Under the pieces are notes generated by a model that was not told the origin of the DNA, did not search any database, and was given only the letters and a program-made list of their open reading frames with translations. The translations under genes and the position numbers were made by a program. Of a stretch of DNA of 42,134 nucleotides, positions 1-6,880 are shown one piece after another. This DNA is from Sphingobacteriales bacterium (GTDB lineage: Bacteria; Bacteroidota; Bacteroidia; Chitinophagales; Chitinophagaceae): NCBI GenBank assembly GCA_024640465.1, contig JAHEEX010000007.1, forward strand, positions 1-42,134, in the 5' to 3' direction. Each line of letters begins with the position of its first letter. The first letter of the stretch is position 1.

Positions 1-453
1 GGTATAGAAGCATCTGTTAATCCGTATTACTTGTGGGCTTTGGCAGATAAATATTCCGAGAAAGGATTGGGTAAGGAAAGAGGTGAAAATTTAGTTAGGA
101 TCAAATCATTGACAAGCAGGGCTGTTCCTGTTTCTTTCCACTCAGATTTTGCCATGGCTCCAATTGAACCTTTAACACTGGCCTGGACCGCTGTAAACAG
201 GGTCACATCGCAAAACAGTAAATTTTCCCAGGACCAGCGAATTGATCCTTACCTGGCTTTAAAAGGAATCACCATTACCGCCGCCAGAACCCTGAATTTA
301 GAAAATGAAATTGGCTCCATTAAAGAAGGTAAAATGGCTGATTTTACCATTCTAGCGGAAAATCCTTTGAAAATTGATCCGATAAAAATTAAGGACATCC
401 AGGTTTTAGGAACAGTATATCGCGGTAAAACTAACGTGACGGCTTCAAATTAA
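1..453 (+). CDS. YtcJ-like amidohydrolase, C-terminal part (5' end outside window)
   Basis: The frame is open from the first base, so only about the last 150 residues are present. They carry the end of the metal-dependent amidohydrolase barrel: the HSDF segment with the conserved Asp near residue 48, then the Met-Ala-Pro and Leu-Thr-Leu-Ala-Trp run typical of YtcJ-type enzymes. The closing composite domain follows (GSIKEGKMADFTIL, then a final VYRGK strand). Family members hydrolyse C-N bonds of amides or formamides, often as exported enzymes in Bacteroidota; the substrate cannot be read here. The next gene starts 6 bp downstream, so the two may be cotranscribed. Family assignment is firm; substrate is unknown. 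Confidence 0.85.
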   Translation, partial: GIEASVNPYYLWALADKYSEKGLGKERGENLVRIKSLTSRAVPVSFHSDFAMAPIEPLTLAWTAVNRVTSQNSKFSQDQRIDPYLALKGITITAARTLNLENEIGSIKEGKMADFTILAENPLKIDPIKIKDIQVLGTVYRGKTNVTASN

Positions 454-458
454 TATTT

Positions 459-971
459 ATGCATTTCAAGGCATTAAGCAAAAAAAATATTCAATTCTTT
501 GTTTCACTCCAACTAACTGTTATTTTTTTTGCTTTTTGCCATAGCCAAAAACAAACTACAGGATATACAAATAATATTCCGGAGAAAACCCCAATGGTAG
601 TTGAAACAATTCCATTTTCTATTGCGCAAAATTATTTTGTGAAAAACACGGTGGATTCGATTTCAAATCCAAAAATTGATACTGAAGAATCATTTAAAAC
701 TTATTTTGGTGCTGCAACCAAAATGGGTGAAAGCGGGAAACCCACTGTAATTGATTTTACAAAAGAATATGCCATTGCCGTAGTGCTTCCTGTGAGTAAT
801 GTTGAAACAAACATTCATCCGGTTTCTCTTAAAAAAGGAACTGATGGTTCAGTAGTTTTTGAATATAAAGTTGCAATCGGAAATAAACTATCCTATATGA
901 GTCGTCCTTTTTTGCTCCTGGTTGTTGATAAAAAGTTTGATGGAAATGTAATACTGAGACGTCTGAATTAA
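459..971 (+). CDS. Hypothetical exported protein, possible lipoprotein (170 aa)
   Basis: ATG start 6 bp after the amidohydrolase stop. Residues 10-28 form a hydrophobic export signal ending in FFAFCHSQ, which could be a lipobox with Cys as the lipidated residue; the fit is loose, and ordinary signal peptidase cleavage is the alternative. The mature part (about 140 residues) alternates short beta-strand-like stretches and ends in strands around LLLVVDKKF and VILRRLN, suggesting a compact beta-rich domain in the periplasm or outer membrane. I do not recognise a family. Its position right behind an amidohydrolase suggests shared transcription, not necessarily shared function. Confidence 0.6.
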   Translation: MHFKALSKKNIQFFVSLQLTVIFFAFCHSQKQTTGYTNNIPEKTPMVVETIPFSIAQNYFVKNTVDSISNPKIDTEESFKTYFGAATKMGESGKPTVIDFTKEYAIAVVLPVSNVETNIHPVSLKKGTDGSVVFEYKVAIGNKLSYMSRPFLLLVVDKKFDGNVILRRLN

Positions 972-1012
972 TATTGTTTAATCTATTATTCAATATAGCA
1001 ATCTTTATATTG

Positions 1013-1144
1013 TTAAAAACTACATTGATAACATCCGTTTGCAGTGCCGGAAAGCGCCTTAAATTTAGCAAAAGAGAGACCTAAAACCTGGTTAGTAGGA
1101 TTGCCGCAATACGGACATAATGTGCAACGAGAAAGGGAATGATA
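1013..1144 (-). pseudogene. Zinc-ribbon protein remnant (antisense, no start codon)
   Basis: Reading the minus strand gives an open stretch of 43 codons, with TAA on both sides, that encodes a textbook zinc ribbon: CTLCPYCG, then about 24 residues, then CYQC, and a stop two residues later. No ATG, GTG or TTG lies in frame after the upstream TAA at 1145-1147, so it cannot be translated as it stands. The two CxxC knuckles at this spacing are unlikely by chance. It is most simply the 3' end of a small zinc-ribbon gene whose 5' part was lost. Alternatives are a frameshifted live gene or coincidence. Confidence 0.35.
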
Positions 1145-1229
1145 TTAAGCGTTTAATGGTAGAATTTATACTTAACACCCCCTCAGATGAGGTAAAATCA
1201 GCAAAACAGTAATAATAATCAAAATTTGA

Positions 1230-1658
1230 GTGAATGAAAAAAATTGGACTGGAATTATTATTTTTCTGCTTGTATTAACCAAATCTTCCGCGTCGTTTTC
1301 CCAATCCGACAATGATGGAAATTTGATTAAGATAGCCGAAAAATCAGTTTCTTTTAAATCCGAAGAAGATGTGGTCACGCCTTCCGGTCAGGAAAAAAAA
1401 GTAGACAAAATAAAAATAAAGTGCATTCAGGGTACGCTGACACTCAAAAAAGTCAGAGTGGAAATGTCTGATGATGAAGAGAAAGAATACGATGCAAAAG
1501 GAGTGGGTGTTCTTTCAAAAGTAATGTCCTCCTTTGCCTTTGCTTTGCCAGGCAAGGATAATACCCTTAAAAAAATTGGATTGGAATACGAGTCAGTTGG
1601 AGCGTTGTTTATTACCAAAAAAGCAAAAATTGAAGTGGTAGGGCGTCTGGTGGAATAA
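1230..1658 (+). CDS. Hypothetical exported protein (142 aa), start disturbed at an A-tract
   Basis: An export signal (hydrophobic WTGIIIFLLVLT, then SSASFSQS with a likely cleavage after the Ser-Gln region) precedes a charged domain of about 115 residues, rich in Lys, Glu and Val, with strands such as KIKCIQGTLTLKKVRVEM. No family is recognised. The in-frame start is GTG at 1230. An ATG at 1234 followed by seven A lies in another frame and stops after 14 codons. One more A would give a classic MKKNWTG signal peptide from that ATG. So either GTG is used, or there is a homopolymer slip or sequencing error. The downstream protein looks intact. Confidence 0.55.
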   Translation: MNEKNWTGIIIFLLVLTKSSASFSQSDNDGNLIKIAEKSVSFKSEEDVVTPSGQEKKVDKIKIKCIQGTLTLKKVRVEMSDDEEKEYDAKGVGVLSKVMSSFAFALPGKDNTLKKIGLEYESVGALFITKKAKIEVVGRLVE

Positions 1659-1675
1659 GTAAAATGAAAAAATAA

Positions 1676-1752
1676 AGAGTTGATCTGATATTTTATGGTT
1701 TATAAATGATGTGTCGTAACCTAAATTTATTTCCAATTGTCAGATCAGCTCT
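1676..1752. terminator. Inverted repeat, possible terminator
   Basis: Arms at 1676-1688 and 1740-1752 pair over 13 positions with one G-T wobble (AGAGTTGATCTGA against TCAGATCAGCTCT). The loop is long, about 51 bases, and only a short T-containing run follows. It lies 18 bp after the stop of the preceding gene, so it may end that transcript, or it may be a degraded boundary element of the array to the right. Confidence 0.35.
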
Positions 1753-1952
1753 TGACTTCTACACTTGAAGATCATGCACCCAAAAAAGGTCGCTAATATC
1801 CACTTCTATGTAAAGCAGGGCTACAGAATAAGTCCTGATCTTTTGTAATACTGACCCAGCTTTTGTACTTTGGCCTGGCAGATTTTAAACTTTAATTAAC
1901 TAAGCGATGCCTGGCCAACTTGGCGGCTGAAAATGAATGCCCGTCCTGCACT

Positions 1953-1975
1953 AAGCTGTAACCGTTGTAGGCAAT
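1953..1975 (+). repeat. Right-end boundary element of cassette-like array, copy 1
   Basis: The sequence AAGCTGTAACCGTTGT followed by AGGCAAT lies 24 bp ahead of the next gene. It matches 15 of 16 bases with the element at 5809-5824 and shares CGTTRTRnGCAA-like character with those at 2801, 3731 and 5000. No matching left arm was found, so this site may be degraded or an array edge. Confidence 0.5.
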
Positions 1976-1998
1976 CTAAGACAAAGACACATCACTGA

Positions 1999-2595
1999 AT
2001 GGCGACATACTCTGAGGACATAATAGGCGGAATAAATGTAGCACTCAACGAGGCAACGCTACTTGGCGTAGAATTCCACCGAGATAAAGAAATTGTTGCA
2101 ATAAGTTTTGCTCCAGTTGCTATTGAAGAAAGCGGGCAAGTTCCAGAAGACAATAGAGTTCAAGTTGTATTCAAGCCTGTTGGTAAATTTATAGCATCTT
2201 ATCGCCTTGGACACTGGGACGACAAAGCAGCGCCGACCATAAAGTTTGAACCAGAGCAAATTTTAGAAAAGGTTAAAGAGTTTGGACATTTTTCAATTTA
2301 CGGTTGGGAGTTTATAGACTGCAAGCAAGAAAGTGATTACAGTTGGCTTGACAAATTAAGCTTTGACTTTAATTCTCAAAATGCTCACGGCAGACAACAT
2401 AGAATTGAATTATTTCAAGAAGGTAGCGACAAACACATTGACATAAAAATTTGGTTTGACGAGTTTGAAATATTTACTCCAAATTATGACAAAGTTGAGT
2501 TTCAAACTTTCATTGAAAATGTTAAAAGAGGTTGGGATGTTATTTTCAATGGAAAAGGGTCAGACGTGTTCGGTATTTTTCCATTGAAAGATTAG
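1999..2595 (+). CDS. Hypothetical cytoplasmic protein (198 aa), first cassette-like gene
   Basis: ATG start 24-46 bp after a boundary element. There is no signal peptide and no membrane segment. The protein is acidic and rich in aromatic residues (SIYGWEF, YSWLDKLSFDF, IKIWFDEFEIF), with a predicted alternation of beta strands ending in an amphipathic helix (FQTFIENVKRGWDVIF). I do not recognise the family. Being the only gene between two boundary elements, on the same strand as its neighbours and unrelated to them, it looks like the payload of a mobile cassette. Confidence 0.6.
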   Translation: MATYSEDIIGGINVALNEATLLGVEFHRDKEIVAISFAPVAIEESGQVPEDNRVQVVFKPVGKFIASYRLGHWDDKAAPTIKFEPEQILEKVKEFGHFSIYGWEFIDCKQESDYSWLDKLSFDFNSQNAHGRQHRIELFQEGSDKHIDIKIWFDEFEIFTPNYDKVEFQTFIENVKRGWDVIFNGKGSDVFGIFPLKD

Positions 2596-2607
2596 GGAAA
2601 AATGACT

Positions 2608-2814
2608 GCCTATAACATTGGTATTGCTAATAGTGGGGGCAAAACATTGGTGCAACCAGCAGCGGCTATTCTGCTGTGCTGTGGTTCGGGGCTTGACGAA
2701 TTAAGCCCAGCTTTAGTTCTTATTATTTAACTTTATCAAAAAGCAAGGCAGCAGTTCCGGGTGGAGGAATACAAAATTCCCACCACCGGAAATACCTGCT
2801 CGTTGTGTGCACAT
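2608..2814 (+). repeat. attC-like boundary element, copy 2 (complete imperfect palindrome)
   Basis: The left end (GCCTATAACATTGGTATTGC, then TAATAGTGGGGG, 2608-2639) is answered by a right end (CCCACCACCGGAAATACC, 2779-2796, then CGTTGTGTGC, 2801-2810). Reversed, the right end reads GGTATTTCCGGTGGTGGG and pairs with the left arm with a few bulges. The outermost CTATAAC pairs with GTTGTGTG. A smaller hairpin (about 2755-2790) sits inside. It begins 12 bp after one gene and ends 40 bp before the next. Confidence 0.6.
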
Positions 2815-2853
2815 GCTAATTGAAGTTCGAAAATTGAGAAATAAAATCTATCC

Positions 2854-3549
2854 ATGACCAAGATAGTAAACGATAATCAAAATAAGGAGTCATCAAGAGT
2901 TGAACTATTTAGTGACGGAGTATTTGCAATTGCTATTACTCTTTTAGTCTTGGAATTAATTCAAATCTTACATCCTGAATCAGAATCAAAACTGTTAACA
3001 ACCTTTCTAAATCATTGGCAATCTTTTCTAGCATTTTTTATAGGTTTTACTACAATACTTGTATGCTGGATAAATCATCACGTAGCCTTCGAGTCTATTC
3101 ATAGAGTGGATACGAAATTTTTATGGGTAAATGGTTTTTTGCTCTTTATTGTAACCCTCACCCCCTTTTCAACTGCAGTAATGGCGGAATACCTTCAAAA
3201 AGAAAGTACAATTGCAGTGGCTATTTTCGGGTTTAATTATATATTAATCTCTTTTGCTGCTAATGGAATTTGTTCTTATGCTTATAGCCATCACTTAATT
3301 CAAGAAGAAGAGCGTGTCAATTATAATTCTTACAGATTAATTTATCGATATGCTATTTATTATACTATACTGGCATTTTTTATTTGCTTTATTTCAACCT
3401 GGATTTCCATATGTTTATATTTACTGCTATTTGCATTATTTGCAGCACCAAAAGAATTAGCCATAAGACTTGAAAAGATACGAATGAAAAAAAAATTTAA
3501 ATCAACCCGAAAAGAAACTGAGCAGGAACGGGACAGCACGAACACATAA
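2854..3549 (+). CDS. TMEM175 (DUF1211) family potassium channel-like protein
   Basis: The first membrane helix carries the hallmark RxxxFSD motif (R15, F19, S20, D21 in RVELFSDGVFAIAIT), which in bacterial TMEM175 proteins lines a potassium-permeable pore. About six hydrophobic segments follow (near residues 19-37, 49-70, 84-106, 113-134, 162-182 and 183-200) and a basic C-terminal tail (KIRMKKKFKSTRK). At 231 aa it has the usual bacterial length, so four copies would be expected to form a channel in the inner membrane. The stop codon TAA lies inside the left arm of the next boundary element. Ion selectivity is inferred from the family. Confidence 0.88.
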   Translation: MTKIVNDNQNKESSRVELFSDGVFAIAITLLVLELIQILHPESESKLLTTFLNHWQSFLAFFIGFTTILVCWINHHVAFESIHRVDTKFLWVNGFLLFIVTLTPFSTAVMAEYLQKESTIAVAIFGFNYILISFAANGICSYAYSHHLIQEEERVNYNSYRLIYRYAIYYTILAFFICFISTWISICLYLLLFALFAAPKELAIRLEKIRMKKKFKSTRKETEQERDSTNT

Positions 3550-3744
3550 CAGGCGTTTTAGCAATATGGTGGGTGACGAATATATTCTCAACTTATTGTT
3601 CGCTTTCGATTTTACTTCCAGCCGACAGAATAGTAATGAGCAGCAGAATTAATAAAGAACTTTTGTAGCTTTATTCAACAGCGGTTGCGGGATATCATTT
3701 TCAAATACCGCCACATCGCCAAGCCTTGTCCGTTGTGCGCAAGC
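3543..3744 (+). repeat. attC-like boundary element, copy 3
   Basis: The left end CACATAACAGGCG, then AGCAATATGGTGGGT (to about 3573), pairs with the right end ACCGCCACATCGCCAAGCC (3707-3725) followed by CGTTGTGCGCAAG (3731-3743). ACATAAC against GTTGTGCG and the AGC-ATATGGTGGGT segment against its reversed partner form the outer stem. The left arm includes the stop codon of the channel gene, so gene and element are tightly joined. Confidence 0.6.
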
Positions 3745-3765
3745 ATTTCAAAACACCTCTTCTAA

Positions 3766-4803
3766 ATGCATAAGAACAAGAAAGTAGTAAGGGTTATACG
3801 GTGGGCACTTTTAATTTTACTTATTGTTTTTTTGTATAAAGTTTTCTGGCCGAGGCATTACAATGTTCAGTCGGGAGAAAAGGGAATAACTGGCACATTC
3901 TGGCAGTTATCAACAGGATCTACTATTGGGTATACTTTTATATCCTCTACTCGAAAAGAAACTCAGGCATATCCAATCATTTATCTGCATGGCGGACCAG
4001 GTGGTGCTATTTCCAAGCGAGTAATTGATGATCTAAAACCGATTTGTAACGAGGGCTTTGATGTATACTTTTATGATCAGGTTGGGAGCGGCGCATCAAG
4101 CAGATTAAGGGATATTTCCGAATATACTGTCCAAAGACAGGTTGATGACTTAAATGAAATAATCAAAAAAATTAATTCAGGAAAAGTTATATTAATTGGA
4201 CAATCATGGGGTTCTGTATTAGCTGCTGCATACTTATCAAAGCACCCCGAAAGGATTGACAAAATAATTTTTACCAGCCCAGGCCCTATTTATCCGATAA
4301 ATAATGCAGAAATAAACATTCCGGCTCCGGATAGCTTTAGATTGCGAGCTCCATTTTATACAAATAAAGCTGCAAATGAATCTTCAACTAATATTCGGAT
4401 TAAAGCAATTACATTTTTCGCTGCTCGCTTTGGTAAAAAAATAGCCTCTGATAAAGAAGTTGATGAATATGCCGACTTTCTTGATTCTAAAGCTTATAAA
4501 TCGGCGTTGTGTGACACATCAGTAGACTTGGAAAATCGGCGCGGTAGTGGATTTTTCGCAAGCATAATGACATATAAAAGCATCTTACTCCTGAAAGATT
4601 TCAGAGAGAAAATTAAAGGTATAAGTATGCCAGTTTTAATTATGAAAGGACAATGTGATAATCAACCCTGGGGTGCTACCAATGAATATTTGAGTCTTTT
4701 TCCTAATCACAAATTTGTACTAATACCAAATGCTGGACACTTCATAAATGTCGAGCAGCATGAAATGTATATCCGTGAAATAAAAAACTTTCTACTACAA
4801 TAA
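3766..4803 (+). CDS. Membrane-anchored alpha/beta hydrolase, proline iminopeptidase-like
   Basis: One N-terminal membrane segment (about residues 12-27, preceded by basic residues) would hold the enzyme on the outside of the inner membrane. The catalytic domain shows the oxyanion HGGPGG motif (75-80), the nucleophile elbow GQSWGS with Ser147, Asp298 in KGQCDNQ and His325 in NAGHF, so the triad is complete. HGGPG plus GxSWG is typical of the proline iminopeptidase group (S33), which release N-terminal residues or hydrolyse small esters. The length of 345 aa is normal. It is the only gene between boundary elements at 3543-3744 and 4811-5014. The substrate is not known. Confidence 0.82.
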   Translation: MHKNKKVVRVIRWALLILLIVFLYKVFWPRHYNVQSGEKGITGTFWQLSTGSTIGYTFISSTRKETQAYPIIYLHGGPGGAISKRVIDDLKPICNEGFDVYFYDQVGSGASSRLRDISEYTVQRQVDDLNEIIKKINSGKVILIGQSWGSVLAAAYLSKHPERIDKIIFTSPGPIYPINNAEINIPAPDSFRLRAPFYTNKAANESSTNIRIKAITFFAARFGKKIASDKEVDEYADFLDSKAYKSALCDTSVDLENRRGSGFFASIMTYKSILLLKDFREKIKGISMPVLIMKGQCDNQPWGATNEYLSLFPNHKFVLIPNAGHFINVEQHEMYIREIKNFLLQ

Positions 4804-4810
4804 TGCCTAC

Positions 4811-5014
4811 AAATAACATGGGGTTTGCCAAAATACGGGCTTGACCTTTAAAACTTCTATTTCAACTCATTCTCAGCATTTGTTCCTGTCTGGACAAACT
4901 TATCCAGGCTGTTGTTCGCAGCTTCAAAATTTAGTCATAAATTCATCTTCAGCTCCGGGCGGACAATTGGTCAATTCCCCAACGGAACAAAACCCTGCCC
5001 GTTATGGGCAATTT
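4811..5014 (+). repeat. attC-like boundary element, copy 4
   Basis: The left end AATAACATGGGGTTTGCC, then AAAATACGGG (4811-4839), pairs imperfectly with the right end TTCCCCAACGGAACAAAACC, then CTGCCCGTTATGGGCAAT (about 4974-5012). The right core is CGTTATGGGCAA, the same pattern as the copies at 2801 and 3731 but with ATG in place of GTG. The element starts 8 bp after one stop codon and ends 54 bp before the next start. Confidence 0.58.
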
Positions 5015-5067
5015 TAGCGACACCCAACAAACAGACAATTCCGAGTGAAAACTTAAGGAAATAAAAA

Positions 5068-5676
5068 ATGAATAAATTAATTTTTCTTGCTGCGATTATT
5101 TGTTGTTTGACAATTTCTTGTTCAAATCAAAATCAGCCAGATAATGCTGATAATGCAATCAATCAAATCGTAATTGCAAATGACTCCGGTAGAGACATTA
5201 AAAATAAAAATATGATTAGTCAAAAAATTGCACCCTATTTGTGGGTAGAGAAAGATGCCAAAGCTGTAGCAGATTACTACTTATCGATTTTTAAAGACGG
5301 TAAGCTGAAAGATTTTCGCAAGTTCGGTAGTAAAGAAAGTGGAAATGATGCAGGCATAGAAACAGCTGTAATTGAAATAGCAGGAATGGAGTTTAGTATA
5401 TTGGCAGCTGGCCCACTATTCAAATTTAATGAAGCTGTTTCTTTTGTTATCAATACAAAAGACCAGGCTGAAACGGATTATTATTGGGAAGCTCTTACTA
5501 AAAATGGTGGTGAGGAAGGCTCTTGTGGATGGTGTAAAGATAAATATGGATTATCATGGCAGGTTGTACCAACTGAATATTTTGAATTAATACATAGCGA
5601 TGACCCTAAAGTAAGGGAGAAAGCAATGAAGAATACATTGAATCAGAAAAAATTGATTCTTTCAGAACTTAAATGA
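5068..5676 (+). CDS. Lipoprotein with PhnB-like (VOC) domain
   Basis: The N-terminus is a clear lipoprotein signal: MNKLIFLAAIICCLTISC with Cys18 as the lipidated residue, then a polar linker rich in Asn and Asp to about residue 49. The rest (50-202, from MISQKIAPYLWVEKDA) is a PhnB-like vicinal-oxygen-chelate domain, the type once called 3-demethylubiquinone methyltransferase-like. It has the typical CGWCKDKYGLSWQVVP core and the closing HSDDPKVREKAMKNTL helix. Such domains are normally cytoplasmic and start exactly at that internal Met; here the domain has been given an export signal. Metal ligands and substrate are not defined for this branch. Confidence 0.8.
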   Translation: MNKLIFLAAIICCLTISCSNQNQPDNADNAINQIVIANDSGRDIKNKNMISQKIAPYLWVEKDAKAVADYYLSIFKDGKLKDFRKFGSKESGNDAGIETAVIEIAGMEFSILAAGPLFKFNEAVSFVINTKDQAETDYYWEALTKNGGEEGSCGWCKDKYGLSWQVVPTEYFELIHSDDPKVREKAMKNTLNQKKLILSELK

Positions 5677-5808
5677 GCTAAATAATATCAGCTGAGAAGG
5701 AGGAGTCTTTGAGTACGAATAAGATTAAAAACTACCCTTAACTTGGCCGTAGAAGTAAGCCTTGCATATATTAGTCTAATTAATTACCTTAGGTCACCGG
5801 CCTGTGTC

Positions 5809-5830
5809 AAGCTCTAACCGTTGTGTTCTA
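5809..5830 (+). repeat. Right-end boundary element of cassette-like array, copy 5
   Basis: AAGCTCTAACCGTTGT matches the copy at 1953 in 15 of 16 bases and lies 45 bp ahead of the next gene. The preceding 5677-5808 stretch has only a weak left-arm candidate (AATAATATCAG, just after the previous stop), so the palindrome appears eroded. It defines a second subtype of right end (copies 1 and 5) distinct from the GTTRTGnGC subtype. Confidence 0.5.
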
Positions 5831-5874
5831 TATTTCAGAAGCACTCTAAAATAGACAAATACAAAAAATATAAA

Positions 5875-6243
5875 ATGGCAAACGCAATTAACTGGTTTGA
5901 AATTCCAGTAAAAAATTTTGACAGAGCAAAAAAATTCTATGAATCTGTTTTAGACATTACAATGATGTTGCCTTTTGAAGGAATGAAATATGCAATGTTT
6001 CCTGCAGATATGAAAAATGGTGAAATTGGAGGTGGACTTGTTGAAGAACAAGGCTACGAACCTTCACAAAACGGGGCAGTTGTTTACCTGAACGGTGGCG
6101 ATGATTTATCTGTGCCATTATCAAGAGTTGAAGCTGCTGGTGGTAAAATTGTTATTCCTAAAAAATCAATTGGGGCTAATGGATTTATGGCAATGTTTAT
6201 AGACACAGAAGGCAACAAAATGGCTTTTCATTCAATGAAATAA
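5875..6243 (+). CDS. VOC family (glyoxalase-like) protein
   Basis: The 122-residue protein has the two beta-alpha-beta-beta-beta halves of the VOC fold: NWFEIPVKNFDRAKKFYESV at the start, and VPLSRVEAAGGKIVIPKKSI with a final MAMFIDTEGNKMAFHS strand. The start ATG at 5875 was preferred because the frame upstream reads into the boundary element from a TTG. Proteins of this type act as small-molecule isomerases, dioxygenases or binding proteins; nothing here shows which. The stop codon overlaps the start of the next gene by one base (TAATG), so the two are translationally coupled and travel as one unit. Confidence 0.85.
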   Translation: MANAINWFEIPVKNFDRAKKFYESVLDITMMLPFEGMKYAMFPADMKNGEIGGGLVEEQGYEPSQNGAVVYLNGGDDLSVPLSRVEAAGGKIVIPKKSIGANGFMAMFIDTEGNKMAFHSMK

Positions 6244-6632
6244 TGAAAAAGTATAGTGAGATATTAGCTGACCGGGTACGTCATAAATTTGCACAACTTC
6301 CAAACGTAACTGAAAAGGAAATGATGGGAGGGTTGACTTTTATGTATAACGACAAAATGTGTGTTGGTATTATTAAAGAGGAATTAATGTGCCGTATTGA
6401 CCCGGCTTTACATGAAACTTGTATAGAAAAAATTGGATGTCGCACCATGGACTTTACAAAAAGACCAATGAAAGGTTATATTATGATTGACAATTCTGGT
6501 ATGAAAAATAATAGTGAGTTTGACTACTGGATAAACCTTGCTCTTGACTATAACAAAATTGCAAAATCCGCAAGAAGAAAAAATAATTCAGCGAACAACA
6601 ATGTTATTGCCGCAAACGGGTCCAGACTTTGA
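6243..6632 (+). CDS. TfoX/Sxy N-terminal domain protein
   Basis: Residues 1-110 form a TfoX N-terminal domain: an initial helix (YSEILADRVRHKFAQ), then EKEMMGGLTFMYNDKMCVGI, the MCRIDPALHE strand and the RPMKGYIMID segment. It lacks the C-terminal TfoX domain of competence regulators, as is usual for these stand-alone proteins of unknown role. It overlaps the preceding VOC gene by one base. The last 15 or so residues (NSANNNVIAANGSRL) do not look like the domain. They are encoded by DNA resembling the left arm of the array boundary elements, so the original stop may have been lost. Confidence 0.82.
   Translation: MKKYSEILADRVRHKFAQLPNVTEKEMMGGLTFMYNDKMCVGIIKEELMCRIDPALHETCIEKIGCRTMDFTKRPMKGYIMIDNSGMKNNSEFDYWINLALDYNKIAKSARRKNNSANNNVIAANGSRL
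6594..6621 (+). repeat. Left-arm-like boundary sequence inside the end of the TfoX gene, copy 6
   Basis: AACAACAATGTTATTGCC followed by GCAAACGGGT aligns with the left arm of the copy at 2611-2639 (about 18 of 26 positions, sharing TATTGC and the closing GGG). No right arm with a GTTRTG core follows before the HxlR gene. This is therefore probably the truncated right edge of the array. Confidence 0.4.
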
Positions 6633-6636
6633 ATCT

Positions 6637-6852
6637 TCAACTGTTAGCATCATTAGGCTGATGTTCCGGTAGAGGAATATCTATTTGACTTTTTGTTGTT
6701 AAATTCCAATTTATTTTTTCAATTGGGCTACTGTTCCAGGCTGACATAACGCAGAATATCAGCATTGCAGAAATTCCTTGTGCCAGCTGTAAACCATTAT
6801 CACTAAAAAAAACGTTTTCGGTAATGGTATCGTCCACCTCCAAGAAACAAAC
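6637..6852 (-). pseudogene. Uncertain reading frame, possible gene remnant
   Basis: The minus strand is open for about 71 codons between two stops, with only a TTG start (6841-6843). The product has one hydrophobic stretch (LAQGISAMLIFCVMSAW) and a polar proline-rich tail (IDIPLPEHQPND). I recognise no family. It lies downstream of the HxlR gene on the same strand and next to the truncated array edge, so it could be the 3' remnant of a gene cut by cassette insertion. Chance openness is about as likely. Confidence 0.25.
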
Positions 6853-6880
6853 TTAGGAAGGTGGATGGTGAGAAGGAATA

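Larger units (their letters stand above)
1659..1998. other. 340-bp gene-free stretch at the left edge of the cassette-like array
   Basis: The stretch holds a long-arm hairpin (1676-1752), an imperfect GC-rich palindrome around TGGCCTGGCA / TGCCTGGCCA (about 1872-1918), and the first right-end boundary element (1953-1975). No convincing reading frame was seen on either strand. Confidence 0.5.

Noticed and set aside
1676-1752. This inverted repeat as a complete boundary element of the cassette array
   Set aside because: It lacks the TAACA left end and the GTTRTG right core, so it was listed only as a possible terminator.
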